Counted from the first letter of the stretch, positions 1 through 8,345 are shown. The stretch: 18,437 nt of DNA from MWFE01 sp964481075 (GCA_964481075.1 CAYZSD010000064.1:1-18437); one strand, 5' to 3'. Notes: generated by a model not told the origin, from the letters alone. A program made the numbers and translations.

Positions 1-1
1 G

Positions 2-547
2 CGCACTATCATAAATGGACAGGAAATTTACCAGTTTGAGAATCGATATATATGCAAGGATGGAACAATTAAGTGGTTGGAATGGAACTCTTTTCCTTAT
101 CCAGACGATAGCATCATGATTGGCGCCGCCAGGGATGTGACCAAGCAGAAGATGGCCGAAAGAGAGGTTCAACATAACCAGAAACTTCTTCAAAAAATTC
201 TCGATAACAGCCCCTTAGCAAAGACACTTCTCAATTCTGAAGGAAATATTATCTATGCAAATAAACCAGCTGAAAATATCTTTGGAATTTCTCAGGAGGA
301 AATTCTCACACGAACCTACGATGCAAGCCAATGGAGGATTACCGATTTTAATGGGAAATCAATACCATCCGATAAATTACCCTTTGCTCTCATAAAATCC
401 ACCGGAAAGTCACTTTTAGGGTTCAAGCACTACATTGAGGTGCCCGGAAAAGAAAAGGTTTTACTTATAATTAATGGTACTCCCATATTTAGGGAGAATA
501 TGGATTTTGAGGGTGCTGTTTTTTCAATTGGTATTTGCAATGAATAG
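2..547 (+). CDS. PAS-domain sensor protein, 3' fragment (5' end outside window)
   Basis: The frame is already open at base 2 and ends at the TAG at 545-547, giving 181 visible residues. Residues 1-50 are the end of one PAS/PAC fold (YICKDGTIKWLEWN, then GAARDVTKQK). A short helical linker follows (about 50-62), then a second PAS domain at about 63-180 (ILDNSPLAKTLLNSEGNIIY, GISQEEIL). PAS domains sense small ligands, redox state or light and normally pass the signal to a histidine kinase or cyclase output domain. Here the protein ends at SIGICNE, exactly where the PAC motif would normally continue into a kinase, and there is no HisKA, HATPase or GGDEF region. Any output domain must lie upstream of the window, or the gene has lost its 3' part. 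The PAS calls are solid; the role and completeness are not. Confidence 0.8.
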   Translation, partial: RTIINGQEIYQFENRYICKDGTIKWLEWNSFPYPDDSIMIGAARDVTKQKMAEREVQHNQKLLQKILDNSPLAKTLLNSEGNIIYANKPAENIFGISQEEILTRTYDASQWRITDFNGKSIPSDKLPFALIKSTGKSLLGFKHYIEVPGKEKVLLIINGTPIFRENMDFEGAVFSIGICNE

Positions 548-570
548 AAGGGATGGAGTTGGTTTTGTTG

Positions 571-1284
571 TTATCTTAGAATACTCCTTGCCTTCATTGA
601 AAGCACGCCCCACATGGCCTCACGGAATATACCTCCGCTCATCTTTGAAGCACCCTCGCGCCGTTCGGTGAAAACAATAGGAACCTCAACGATGTTGAAG
701 CCAAGTTTCCATGCCGTAAACTTCATTTCTATCTGAAAGCCATAGCCAACCATAGATATTTTATCAAGGTCAATGTTCTCAAGAACCCTTCTCTTGTAGC
801 ATTTGAATCCTGCCGTTGCATCTCTAACCTTCATTCGGGTAACAATACGTACATACATTGATGCAAAGTACGACATTAGTACCCTTCGCATGGGCCAGTT
901 CACCACATTCACTCCGCTAATGTATCGCGACCCAATGGCAAGGTCAGCACCATTAAGGCAGGCCTCATGCAACCTAACCAAATCATCGGGGTTGTGTGAG
1001 AAATCGGCATCCATCTCAAAAACAAAGTCATAGCCATTGGCAAGAGCCCACTTGAAGCCTACAATGTAGGCAGTTCCTAACCCTAACTTACCACTCCTTT
1101 CAAGCATGAAGAGCCTGTTCTCGTATTGTCCAAGTAAACCTTTCACAATGGAAGCAGTGCCATCGGGCGAACCATCGTCAATAATGAGTAAGTGAAAGTC
1201 GCATTTCAACGACATCACCTTATGTATCATACGTTCAATGTTGTCCTTCTCATTATAGGTAGGAATAATAACCAGGCTTTTCAT
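571..1284 (-). CDS. Polyprenyl-phosphate mannose (sugar) synthase, DPM1-type family 2 glycosyltransferase
   Basis: This cytoplasmic enzyme transfers a sugar, usually mannose from GDP-mannose, to polyprenyl phosphate, making the lipid-linked donor for GT-C transferases. With the ATG at 1284 it is 237 residues. Motifs are the N-terminal IIPTYNE (about 6-12), the DDGSPDGT nucleotide-binding loop (36-43), the metal-binding DADFSHNP (92-99), GSRYISG (118-124), the ATAGFKCYKR acceptor region (156-165) and the C-terminal REGASKMS (209-216). There is no C-terminal membrane region, so it is the short form of the family; the GtrA-like part that is sometimes fused to it is a separate gene at 3064. A TTG three codons upstream (1293) could also be the start, but ATG is preferred because the family begins directly with K-x-L-V-I-I-P-T. 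It is divergent from the GT-C transferase at 1372. The exact sugar is not readable from sequence. Confidence 0.9.
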   Translation of the reverse strand: MKSLVIIPTYNEKDNIERMIHKVMSLKCDFHLLIIDDGSPDGTASIVKGLLGQYENRLFMLERSGKLGLGTAYIVGFKWALANGYDFVFEMDADFSHNPDDLVRLHEACLNGADLAIGSRYISGVNVVNWPMRRVLMSYFASMYVRIVTRMKVRDATAGFKCYKRRVLENIDLDKISMVGYGFQIEMKFTAWKLGFNIVEVPIVFTERREGASKMSGGIFREAMWGVLSMKARSILR

Positions 1285-1290
1285 TATTTT

Positions 1291-1315
1291 CAAAGGTATT
1301 TAAACAACAAAGATA
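1291..1315 (-). promoter_or_regulatory. Two candidate Bacteroidota -7 boxes for the DPM1-type gene
   Basis: On the minus strand, TATCTTTG (1315 to 1308) and TACCTTTG (1298 to 1291) both match the Bacteroidota -7 consensus TAnnTTTG exactly. The first would start the transcript about 18 bases before the ATG at 1284; the second would start it almost at the ATG, giving a leaderless message. I see no convincing TTTG -33 box at the expected distance for either, so the call rests on the -7 match alone. Confidence 0.4.
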
Positions 1316-1336
1316 TGAAAGATTTACTACTTTTGA

Positions 1337-1371
1337 CATGAATTCCTTCATGTATAATAATCATTCATGAT
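1337..1371. promoter_or_regulatory. Paired small palindromes in front of the GT-C transferase
   Basis: Two adjacent inverted repeats lie just before the ATG at 1372: CATGAA-TTCC-TTCATG (1337-1352) and ATCAT-TC-ATGAT (1360-1371). Between them is TATAAT (1353-1358), 14 bases after a TTGACA (1333-1338). That spacing is too short for a standard sigma-70 promoter and this phylum does not normally use one. The palindromes could be operator sites or RNA stems in the leader. Function is inferred from position only. Confidence 0.25.
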
Positions 1372-3063
1372 ATGAAAGAACTAAAACATTTTCTTTCGGC
1401 AGAACGATGGCTCATTGTTAAGTTGCTCTTGGTGTGGTTTCTGGTGAATGTGCTTCAATCGGTTTTCACCGAAATAGGTAACGACGAATCATACTACTGG
1501 GTGTATTCGAGGTTTCTCGACTGGGGTTACTTCGACCATCCACCAATGATAGCCCTTCTTATTCGAATGGGATCGTACTTTTTTTCAGATGAACTAGGTG
1601 TTCGTTTCTTCATCGCTCTTATCCAGATACCTTTCCTTCTTGTATTGTTTTGGCTGGTTGAATCAGAGGTTAACCGAAAATCTATACTGATATTCATAAT
1701 GGTTGCTGCTTCGGTGGTGATGATTCAGGCCTATGGCTTTGTTGCCACTCCCGATGCCCCAATGCTTCTGTTTACAGCCCTTTTCCTTTTGGCATACAGG
1801 CTTTTCCTTGAGCATGAGTCAATTGTTAACACCATTTTCCTCTCTTTAAGCATGGTGCTTCTGATGTACAGTAAGTATCATGGTGTGCTTGTTGTTGGAT
1901 TCGTTATCATCTCGAACCTGAAACTTCTTTTGAACCCCCGCTTCTATTTTGCTGGATTTTTTGCACTTCTACTTTTTACTCCACACATTTATTGGCAGTA
2001 TCAGAATGGTTTTCCTAGTTTTTCTTACCATCTTGTTGACCGCTCAAGCAGCTTTCAATTCGGGAAACTATTCGAATTTCTTGCAAACCAACTGGCTGTA
2101 TTCAACCCGCTGACGTTGGGAGCAGCTTTCTATGTGATGGTAAAACGCAGAATTGCTGATAAGTTCGAACGAGCTCTTGTCTTTCAGGTGCTTGGCTTTC
2201 TGCTTTTTTTTACCCTTTCGAATGTTAAGGGGTACGTGAATCCACATTGGACCGTTGCTGCTGCTTGTGCTATTGTAATACTTGTTGTTAGGGAAGCAGT
2301 TATCAATGAAAAGTTGCAAAGGTTTGTTTTTAAGTGGATTGCACCTTCATTAATCCTGCTAATTGTTGCTAGGTTTCTTTTGATTTTTGATGTTATTCCC
2401 ATGAGGTCGGAATGGCATGGACATAAACAGAGAGTAAAAGACTTGGGGTCGATAACCGAAGATAAACCCCTGATAATTCTCAACCAGTTTCAGCTACCTT
2501 CCAAGTACATGTTCTATACGCACAAGCCTGTTCATTCCATCGGAGGAATTAAGTATAGACACACACAGTACGATATATGGAATTTCGATGAGCAGTTTCG
2601 AGGTGAAGAGGTTTTGCTACTTACAACTGAAGCGAATCCCAGGGCACAACGTTTTGTTGTGGGGAAGAACGAGTTTTACCTGGAGATGATTAGCAATTAT
2701 CAGCCCTACAAAAGGCTTAAGGTAGATTTTGACCTTTTTGGTGTTGAATTTAAAAGGGGAACTACAGTTGAACTACCATTGGCTGTTACCAACCTCACAG
2801 ATGCCGAAACAATTCTCAATCATAGTAATATGCCAATCTCCTTTTCAGGAGTAATCTCCAATAAACATCAGGTTTTTCATACTTTGAAAACTGAACAAAC
2901 CTTTTCAGGCGATACCTTGCAAGTTGGCGAGAGGGTAGAGGGTTCAATCAGATTTTTAATCCCCGAGGATTTTTGGGGTGAGTATCGTTTTTGGGTCTGC
3001 CATTCTGCTCCTAACTTCAGCGTTGCTACTATTTCATCTGGTAAAACAATCAATATCAAGTAG
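1372..3063 (+). CDS. GT-C membrane glycosyltransferase, PMT/ArnT-like (polyprenyl-phosphate-sugar dependent)
   Basis: A 563-residue integral inner-membrane enzyme that takes a sugar from a polyprenyl-phosphate donor and transfers it to a protein or glycolipid on the outer face. The first periplasmic loop has the GT-C signature: the catalytic acidic pair in GNDESYYW (36-43), followed by LDWGYFDHPPM (49-59). The second conserved acidic loop is ATPDAPMLLF (125-134), and KYHG (168-171) and NPHW (290-293) are also typical. About ten hydrophobic helices cover residues 12-340. Residues 341-460 form the usual soluble tail; residues 461-563 look like an extra all-beta (Ig-like) domain (VELPLAVTNLTDAE, VEGSIRFLIPEDFWGEYRFW), which is not standard. 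The stop TAG is followed directly by the ATG of the GtrA gene, so the two are very likely cotranscribed. Acceptor and sugar are unknown. Confidence 0.87.
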   Translation: MKELKHFLSAERWLIVKLLLVWFLVNVLQSVFTEIGNDESYYWVYSRFLDWGYFDHPPMIALLIRMGSYFFSDELGVRFFIALIQIPFLLVLFWLVESEVNRKSILIFIMVAASVVMIQAYGFVATPDAPMLLFTALFLLAYRLFLEHESIVNTIFLSLSMVLLMYSKYHGVLVVGFVIISNLKLLLNPRFYFAGFFALLLFTPHIYWQYQNGFPSFSYHLVDRSSSFQFGKLFEFLANQLAVFNPLTLGAAFYVMVKRRIADKFERALVFQVLGFLLFFTLSNVKGYVNPHWTVAAACAIVILVVREAVINEKLQRFVFKWIAPSLILLIVARFLLIFDVIPMRSEWHGHKQRVKDLGSITEDKPLIILNQFQLPSKYMFYTHKPVHSIGGIKYRHTQYDIWNFDEQFRGEEVLLLTTEANPRAQRFVVGKNEFYLEMISNYQPYKRLKVDFDLFGVEFKRGTTVELPLAVTNLTDAETILNHSNMPISFSGVISNKHQVFHTLKTEQTFSGDTLQVGERVEGSIRFLIPEDFWGEYRFWVCHSAPNFSVATISSGKTINIK

Positions 3064-3444
3064 ATGCCTTTTCTGCTTAAATTCATAAAATACTGTGTGG
3101 TTGGATTTTCCGGATTACTGGTTGATTTTGGAGTAACCTGGATTTGCAAAGAAAGATTTAAATTGAACAAGTATCTCTCTAACTCTCTGGGATTCACAAT
3201 TGCAGCCTCATCGAACTATTACCTTAACAGGATATGGACTTTTGCCAGTGTAAGCGAAAGGATTGCCCGTGAATTTGTTCTTTTTTTCTCTATATCAATG
3301 ATTGGGCTGGTGCTTAACAACTTTTTTCTTTTCCTGTTTCACGAGAAAATGAAGTTAAATTTTTACTTTTCGAAAATCTTAGCAATTGGCGTTGTAACAG
3401 TATGGAACTTCATAGCAAACTACTATGTTACGTTTAAGGTTTAG
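3064..3444 (+). CDS. GtrA family membrane protein, probable lipid-linked sugar flippase component
   Basis: At 126 residues it has the usual length of the GtrA family and four hydrophobic segments (about 6-26, 36-56, 70-92 and 98-122). The N-terminal KFIKYCVVGFSGLLVDFG and the loop NSLGFTIAASSNYYLNRIWTF carry the family pattern: F-x-(K/R)-Y-x-x-V-G near the start and N-(Y/F)-x-x-(N/S)-R-x-(W/F)-x-F in the middle. GtrA proteins are thought to move polyprenyl-phosphate sugars across the inner membrane. Its place here, directly after the GT-C transferase and near the polyprenyl-phosphate sugar synthase, fits that role. The ATG touches the stop codon of the upstream gene, and the 3' end overlaps the start of the next gene by 20 bases, which suggests translational coupling. 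Family is confident; the flipping activity is inferred. Confidence 0.88.
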   Translation: MPFLLKFIKYCVVGFSGLLVDFGVTWICKERFKLNKYLSNSLGFTIAASSNYYLNRIWTFASVSERIAREFVLFFSISMIGLVLNNFFLFLFHEKMKLNFYFSKILAIGVVTVWNFIANYYVTFKV

Positions 3445-4453
3445 AATTCTAGTGCTTTCTTTTTTTCTTTTTAATGTATTGACAATCTGTCAATCTCTTG
3501 CTCAGGAGTTGGAGTGGAACGTAGGCGCATTCGGCTTTGCCGATAACCGCGAGTACAAGTCGCAGGTGCAAATACCGCAAACGATATTCGGATTGCAATT
3601 GGCTCCCGAATTGGGAATACGGTTCGATACCCTTCACAGCATTCGCTTTGGAATGAATATTCTTAAGGAATTTGGGAGTGATAGCTTTATCGATGAGGTT
3701 TCTCCGTTATTGTACTACTGCTTCGAAGGGGATAGGTATCGTTTCAACTTTGGGTCATTTTCTCGAAACGACTTTCTTGGAGATGCCCCAAATATTATCT
3801 ATTACGATTCTCTGATCTACTATCGCCCAACCATAAACGGGCTTTTTTGGACATACTTTGGAAGAAACTTTTCTCAAAGCGTTTATCTCGATTGGACAAG
3901 TCGGCAAACCGATACTCGCAGAGAAACCTTCATCATGGGTGGACAGGGAAAGCTTTTGCTTAATGGTTTCTTTCTCCACAATTATATCTATATGTACCAT
4001 TTTGCTGGGCCTGCTATTCCAATCCCAGGCGACCATTTGCGTGATAATGGTGTTGGGCTGTTAAAGTTTGGTTACGATTTAACTTGTATTATTCCTATCG
4101 ATTCATTAAGTATTTCCTTATCTGGCGTACAATCGTTTGAGCGTACAAGAAAAATCATGACATGGAACACCCCAAAAGGTGTTTTGCTTGAATTTCAAGC
4201 CCAATTTAAGGGTTTTGGGTTACGAAATACCCTTTATTATGGCGATGGTCATAACCTCGATTGGGGTGATCCATTTTACCAGTTAAAACAGTATAATAGA
4301 CTGGATATCTATTATATACCTCTTTTTTTTAGGAATGTTTCGGGCAAGTTCTCCATATCCCTACACTTTGCCGGAGGCAACATGAGTCATCAGCAGCAAT
4401 TCATCATCACAGTCAAGGTGGGTCAACGCTTTAGCCCAAAAGTCATACGATAA
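3425..4453 (+). CDS. Secreted protein, probable outer-membrane beta-barrel, function unknown
   Basis: This 342-residue protein starts with a clear signal peptide (basic MLRLRFR, hydrophobic core to about 22, cleavage near SLAQ-E at 27). The mature part is rich in alternating hydrophobic and aromatic residues with short turns (SPLLYYCFEGDRYRFNFGSF, SLIYYRP, LFWTYFGRNF, VYLDWTSR), as in porin-like barrels, and ends in short amphipathic strands. I do not recognise a named family. It overlaps gtrA by 20 bases, so it belongs to the same transcript as the glycosyltransferase pair; it may receive, export or display the glycan, but nothing in the sequence proves this. It has three D-(S/T)-L tripeptides (FDTLH, YDSLI, IDSLS) that match the Bacteroides protein O-glycosylation sequon. 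Confidence 0.75.
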   Translation: MLRLRFRILVLSFFLFNVLTICQSLAQELEWNVGAFGFADNREYKSQVQIPQTIFGLQLAPELGIRFDTLHSIRFGMNILKEFGSDSFIDEVSPLLYYCFEGDRYRFNFGSFSRNDFLGDAPNIIYYDSLIYYRPTINGLFWTYFGRNFSQSVYLDWTSRQTDTRRETFIMGGQGKLLLNGFFLHNYIYMYHFAGPAIPIPGDHLRDNGVGLLKFGYDLTCIIPIDSLSISLSGVQSFERTRKIMTWNTPKGVLLEFQAQFKGFGLRNTLYYGDGHNLDWGDPFYQLKQYNRLDIYYIPLFFRNVSGKFSISLHFAGGNMSHQQQFIITVKVGQRFSPKVIR

Positions 4454-4844
4454 GCATTATTTAACGTTTCAACCTGCATGCAGACTCCAGTTGTACCCAC
4501 TGAACGGTAGTCGGGGAAACTTAAGAGGATAAAGGAGTATGAGCCAGTAAACTAAATGAATTTCCGTCTCCCGTCTCCCGTCTTCGGACTCTGAGCGAAG
4601 TCGAAGAGTCGGTCTTCGGTCTTCAAACCTAAATCTTAAATCCTTGTTCGATACCTGCTTACCGCAGGCAAGTTCTAAATTCTCCCTTCCCTTGACATTG
4701 GAATGTCTCGTCAAAAAAGATGACCCCGATGTTCTTTATCGGGGATGGAAAGTCTTTCCCACAACACCTAAAGTTATGGACAGGCCAATAACCGACAACT
4801 GACAACTGAAAACCGATAACCGACAACCTGTCTGCAGGCAAGCT
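4454..4844. repeat. Non-coding patchwork of short tandem and inverted repeats
   Basis: No gene is seen in these 391 bases. They hold: a palindrome CTGCATGCAG (4474-4483); three 7-base units CCGTCTC/T in tandem (4564-4584); an inverted repeat GACTCT/AGAGTC (4587-4592 and 4605-4610); two tandem GGTCTTC units (4611-4624); CCTGC/GCAGG (4654-4668); GACAT/ATGTC (4694-4707); a perfect 7-base stem CCCCGAT/ATCGGGG with a 7-base loop (4724-4744); a 12-base direct repeat ATAACCGACAAC (4788-4799 and 4816-4827) with tandem GACAACT between the copies; and CCTG..CAGG again (4827-4838). The motif GCAGGCAAG occurs twice (from 4664 and 4834). The block lies between two convergent genes and may serve both as transcript 3' ends. 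Confidence 0.7.
4724..4744. terminator. Possible hairpin terminator between convergent genes
   Basis: A perfect 7-base-pair GC-rich stem (CCCCGAT with ATCGGGG) closes a GTTCTTT loop. Read on the plus strand there is no U tract after it; read on the minus strand it is followed at once by TCATCTTTTTTGACG, which gives a T run. It could therefore end the protease transcript coming from the right, about 100 bases past its stop codon. Stem is certain; terminator role is a guess. Confidence 0.35.
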
Positions 4845-7800
4845 TTACCCTTTCACCACCCTAACCACCTTCTTTTCCCCATTAGCAGAGTAGAAAACCA
4901 TGAAGTAAACTCCTGATTTCAAGCCTAACGTTGAAATTGAGGTTTCACTACTATTTATTTCATGGACTCCAACAACCTGACCAAGAATATTGCAGATTAG
5001 CACCTTGCTAATTCCTTTAGGGCATGATATATGAATCCTATCGATGAATGGATTTGGGTAAATCTTGAGGTTCTCGAACAGATTCATTGGATCATTGGCA
5101 CCGATATTTACAGTAATATACCAGTTCTTGGTGTTTATCCCATTCTGTGCCTTAACAACGTAATGAACTGTCTGCGTGAAATCAACCGTCATATTGCTTG
5201 GGGGATATACAGATGCACCCTCTGAGAGGGTAATGATAGGGGTGAGGGCGGCAAGGTTGGTTCCCGGTCGAACTTCGATGGAAATATTTCCAGTACCCCA
5301 ACCATCGTCAGGTACGATTGTGGCAGAAGCAATCTGTTCGTTCAGCTCAAAAGCAAGGATTTCGGCTTCACTTGACGATACTGCAACTGTGGCAATCCAT
5401 TCCTTTGTCGCCACAGAATCTTGAGCAGTAACTGTGTAGTTAACTGGTTGTGAGAAGTTTTGGGGAATGCCACTTTCAGGAGAAAGGGATGCTCCTGCCG
5501 ATATTGATATTGTAGGGCTGAGCTCACCAACCGAAGTGCCTTGAGGTACCGCTACTTTTACCCTTCCTACACCACTACCGTCATCAGGAAAGATTAGAAT
5601 CATATCATAGTCAAGGTCAACGTCAAAGGAGAGTATGTCGGCCTTATCAGAAAGATTGCTTGCTTCAGAAACATTGATTACCCAGTTCTTTGTTGTTACA
5701 CCATCGTGTGCTGTAACAGAATAGTTTACAGGATTTGAGAAATCGTTTGCCTGTGCATTGGGTGGACTGGTTGTTGCACCAGGACTTGCAATAATGTAAG
5801 GGGTTAGGTTTTCTAGGTTAGATCCCAGAATAACAACCATATCAACAATGCCATTGCCTGAGCCATCATCGGAGGTAATAGTAGCAAAGTCGAATTGTTC
5901 GTTGAACGAGAAGGAGATTATCTCTGCATCCTTGCTCACTGCTGTAATACTGATATCATCAATGGCAATCGGGTAACCATACGAATACTCCATAATGAAA
6001 GCCAACTTTATTGCTTTGCCTTGATGTTCAGATATATCAAATTCAATGGCTGAGTTATATGTATTGTTTTCTTCACCAACCCATGAGCGAAGAAGCTTCC
6101 ATTGGTTATCGACGAATATTTGGAAGTAAAAGTTCGATGGACGATTTCCGTTCGCCCCGGTACTAGCATACCACATCCAGAAGGAAAGCGAGATGCTTTC
6201 GCAGTTACTCGGAAGGTGAATAACAGGGCTAATAGCCCAATTGAAATGCAATGCACCAAGAGGAACTGCAATGGCAGCCTCTCCGGTTCGTATGTACTGT
6301 AGGTACGATCCATCAAAGAATGGCTTCTTCTGCGAAACCTGCCACCAGCCATCGGTAACGTTAAAAAGGCCACCACCATTTAACCCTCCAAGTCCTGCTG
6401 TATTTCTCATGGCTTTCCAGCCAAGAGGCATTTTCCCTTCATTAGTCGCATCAGGGGGTTCAAATCCTTCAAAAAGAACAGGTCGAACACCCCAGGCAGT
6501 AGTTGAATTAGTCCTTATTCCAGGCGAATATTCGTTGCTTGAGGTATAAGAATAGGCTCGATAGTAATATGTTGTATTGTCAAGCAGATTGCTATGTATG
6601 AACTGGTTGGCACTACCCTTGTATAGAACAATTCCACCACCTTCAACCTCTTGCCCAACATTGTAGCTTTGTCCCTGAATCAGGTTTCCAAAGCTTGGAC
6701 TAAGTGACCAAAGAATCATCACATCATTACCTTCATTATTCTTTGTCCAGTTTAGCTCAATTGTGCTTGTTCCCAGTAGTGTCGATGAGAACGATGATGG
6801 TTTATTTACTCCTCCAAGGTAAACCTGAGCAGCCTCAAGGGCTTTGAAAGCGTTCAGCCTTCCTAAACCCAATTGACCTGTGAAAGACGGGTTGTACTCA
6901 TAGATATCGTCCACGTTCTCAACAAGGATTTCCCAAAGCTGATCGGGTGTGAGGGCACCATATGCGTAGGAAGCAACCAAAGCAGCAACACCTGAAACAT
7001 GTGGGCAAGCCATTGATGTGCCTGACTTTGAGCTGTACGATCCATTCACATCAGTACTTGTAACAGCACTTCCAGGCGCAGAAATATCGACCCAACTGCC
7101 ATAGTTCGAGAAACTCGAACGTGTTCCACGGTTGGTATGCGAAGCAACAGCAAGTGTACCCGAGTAGAAGGCAGGGTACCAGTTGGCATTGCTATTGCTA
7201 TTTCCGGCAGCGAATATAACTATTCCACCACCTTCAAGGGCTTCGCCACCTCCGTTTGCATTGAAGTAATCGATTCCATTAAGGTCGGGGGTGTTGTAAA
7301 CATTCGGGTTCTGGTAACCCCAGCTGTTCTGTGAGATGGCAGCACCATTGTTTGCAGCATAAACAAATCCATTATATGTGCTTAGCGTTCCTTCAAAGAT
7401 GTCTAATGACATTAGCCTAACCCCATCACCAGTGCCGCTTCCTCCTGCAATCCCTGCAACACCAATCGAATTGTTTGTTAGCGCTGCAACAGTTCCGGCA
7501 ACGTGAGTCCCATGCGAATTGGGCTTGGTGTTTGTTCCCTCAGGACCAATGCCATTCCACATATTGCCAGAAAGATCGGGATGGTTGAACTGAATTCCTC
7601 CATCATGAACCGATACAACTACATTGCTGTTACCTTTCTCTATGTCCCATGCTTCCTGAGTCTTTATATCAATACCTGCTATACCAGCCGTTCCAGAAAT
7701 TACCTGTCCAGTATTATTGAAATGCCATTGGTTGCTTGCATACATAGGGTCGTTTGGAGTGAAACGAGAACTTTTAACACTTGCTACAGGAAGGCTTTCT

Positions 7801-8345
7801 ACAGGCTCAATAAGCCTCTTTCTGTAAATGGGTTCAGCAATCTCAATGGATTCCAAACCGTAAAAGTCATGAACAGCCTGCCTAATATCTGCATTTTCAT
7901 TGATAGTAACTTTAAACCATAAATCGAATCCCCAGGCCTTGTGTTTGGCATCGTTATCACACATTTTTTGGCTTACTTCGTAAAGTTCGTTGAGAAGGGG
8001 TTCGATTTGCTTTAACCCATATTGCTTACACAAGCTGTCGAAATCTGAAAAGCCTGTATTCAAGTATTCTCCTCTTTTTATTACAACATTTTTTTCTGGA
8101 AGAAATAAACGCAGAGTTGGTTTAACCTTTATAAAAAGCATGCCCTCCTCGTAAGCCCCATCGGGAATACTATTGATATCAATGGGTGGTCGTTCGCCCC
8201 TTACAATTTTGAAACCTTCGATAAACTCGATGTTTTTTTCACCTTTCGAGTATAGAATGTTTTTTGCTATTGTATTCTGAGTGTAAGAACTAGAAACAAA
8301 AAAAACACAAGCAATAGTAACAACGTAGGAAAAGACTTTTTTCAT
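4845..8345 (-). CDS. Secreted S8 subtilisin-like protease with T9SS type A sorting domain
   Basis: 1166 residues, exported by Sec and then the type IX system. Order: signal peptide (1-23, MKKVFSYVV to SYTQ); propeptide-like region (24-195); S8 catalytic domain (about 200-505); fibronectin-III-like domain (about 513-617); lectin-like anchor-J domain (about 622-803, GWKAM ... AIDDISI); three DUF5018-like repeats starting at 807, 902 and 994; and the sorting domain from 1089 (LKIYPNPF, ending KKVVRVVKG). The triad is intact: Asp248 in VHDGG, His278 in NSHGTHVAG, Ser444 in SGTSMACPHVSG, with the oxyanion Asn382 in AAGNS. The protease should therefore be active outside the cell, anchored or released after removal of the sorting domain. 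It is divergent from the giant gene at 8877 and shares two module types with it. It could process the giant protein, but that is only inferred from position. Confidence 0.95.
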   Translation of the reverse strand: MKKVFSYVVTIACVFFVSSSYTQNTIAKNILYSKGEKNIEFIEGFKIVRGERPPIDINSIPDGAYEEGMLFIKVKPTLRLFLPEKNVVIKRGEYLNTGFSDFDSLCKQYGLKQIEPLLNELYEVSQKMCDNDAKHKAWGFDLWFKVTINENADIRQAVHDFYGLESIEIAEPIYRKRLIEPVESLPVASVKSSRFTPNDPMYASNQWHFNNTGQVISGTAGIAGIDIKTQEAWDIEKGNSNVVVSVHDGGIQFNHPDLSGNMWNGIGPEGTNTKPNSHGTHVAGTVAALTNNSIGVAGIAGGSGTGDGVRLMSLDIFEGTLSTYNGFVYAANNGAAISQNSWGYQNPNVYNTPDLNGIDYFNANGGGEALEGGGIVIFAAGNSNSNANWYPAFYSGTLAVASHTNRGTRSSFSNYGSWVDISAPGSAVTSTDVNGSYSSKSGTSMACPHVSGVAALVASYAYGALTPDQLWEILVENVDDIYEYNPSFTGQLGLGRLNAFKALEAAQVYLGGVNKPSSFSSTLLGTSTIELNWTKNNEGNDVMILWSLSPSFGNLIQGQSYNVGQEVEGGGIVLYKGSANQFIHSNLLDNTTYYYRAYSYTSSNEYSPGIRTNSTTAWGVRPVLFEGFEPPDATNEGKMPLGWKAMRNTAGLGGLNGGGLFNVTDGWWQVSQKKPFFDGSYLQYIRTGEAAIAVPLGALHFNWAISPVIHLPSNCESISLSFWMWYASTGANGNRPSNFYFQIFVDNQWKLLRSWVGEENNTYNSAIEFDISEHQGKAIKLAFIMEYSYGYPIAIDDISITAVSKDAEIISFSFNEQFDFATITSDDGSGNGIVDMVVILGSNLENLTPYIIASPGATTSPPNAQANDFSNPVNYSVTAHDGVTTKNWVINVSEASNLSDKADILSFDVDLDYDMILIFPDDGSGVGRVKVAVPQGTSVGELSPTISISAGASLSPESGIPQNFSQPVNYTVTAQDSVATKEWIATVAVSSSEAEILAFELNEQIASATIVPDDGWGTGNISIEVRPGTNLAALTPIITLSEGASVYPPSNMTVDFTQTVHYVVKAQNGINTKNWYITVNIGANDPMNLFENLKIYPNPFIDRIHISCPKGISKVLICNILGQVVGVHEINSSETSISTLGLKSGVYFMVFYSANGEKKVVRVVKG
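5103..5927 (-). repeat. Three DUF5018-like repeats in the protease
   Basis: Protease residues 807-893, 902-988 and 994-1081 repeat one pattern with spacings of 95 and 92 residues: A-(E/D)-I-(I/L)-(S/A)-F at the start, then PDDG or SDDG followed by a Gly-rich turn, LTP-x-I in the middle, V-(N/H)-Y-x-V-x-A and K-(N/E)-W near the end. They are likely beta-sandwich spacers that hold the catalytic domain away from the cell surface. The same pattern occurs three times in the divergent giant protein (13638-14448). Confidence 0.8.

Noticed and set aside
474..671. Plus-strand frame continuing past the PAS gene stop, as a possible frameshifted kinase part
   Set aside because: Its translation after the overlap (RRDGVGFVV and on) has no kinase motif and runs into the convergent glycosyltransferase gene.
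1333..1358. TTGACA and TATAAT as a sigma-70 promoter for the GT-C gene
   Set aside because: The spacing is 14 bases instead of about 17, and the Bacteroidota primary sigma factor uses a different consensus.
4469..4841. Two overlapping minus-strand open frames of 60 and 81 codons in the intergenic repeats
   Set aside because: Their translations simply read through the short tandem repeats (RPTLRLRSESEDG and similar), with no domain, no start context and no sign of protein-like composition.
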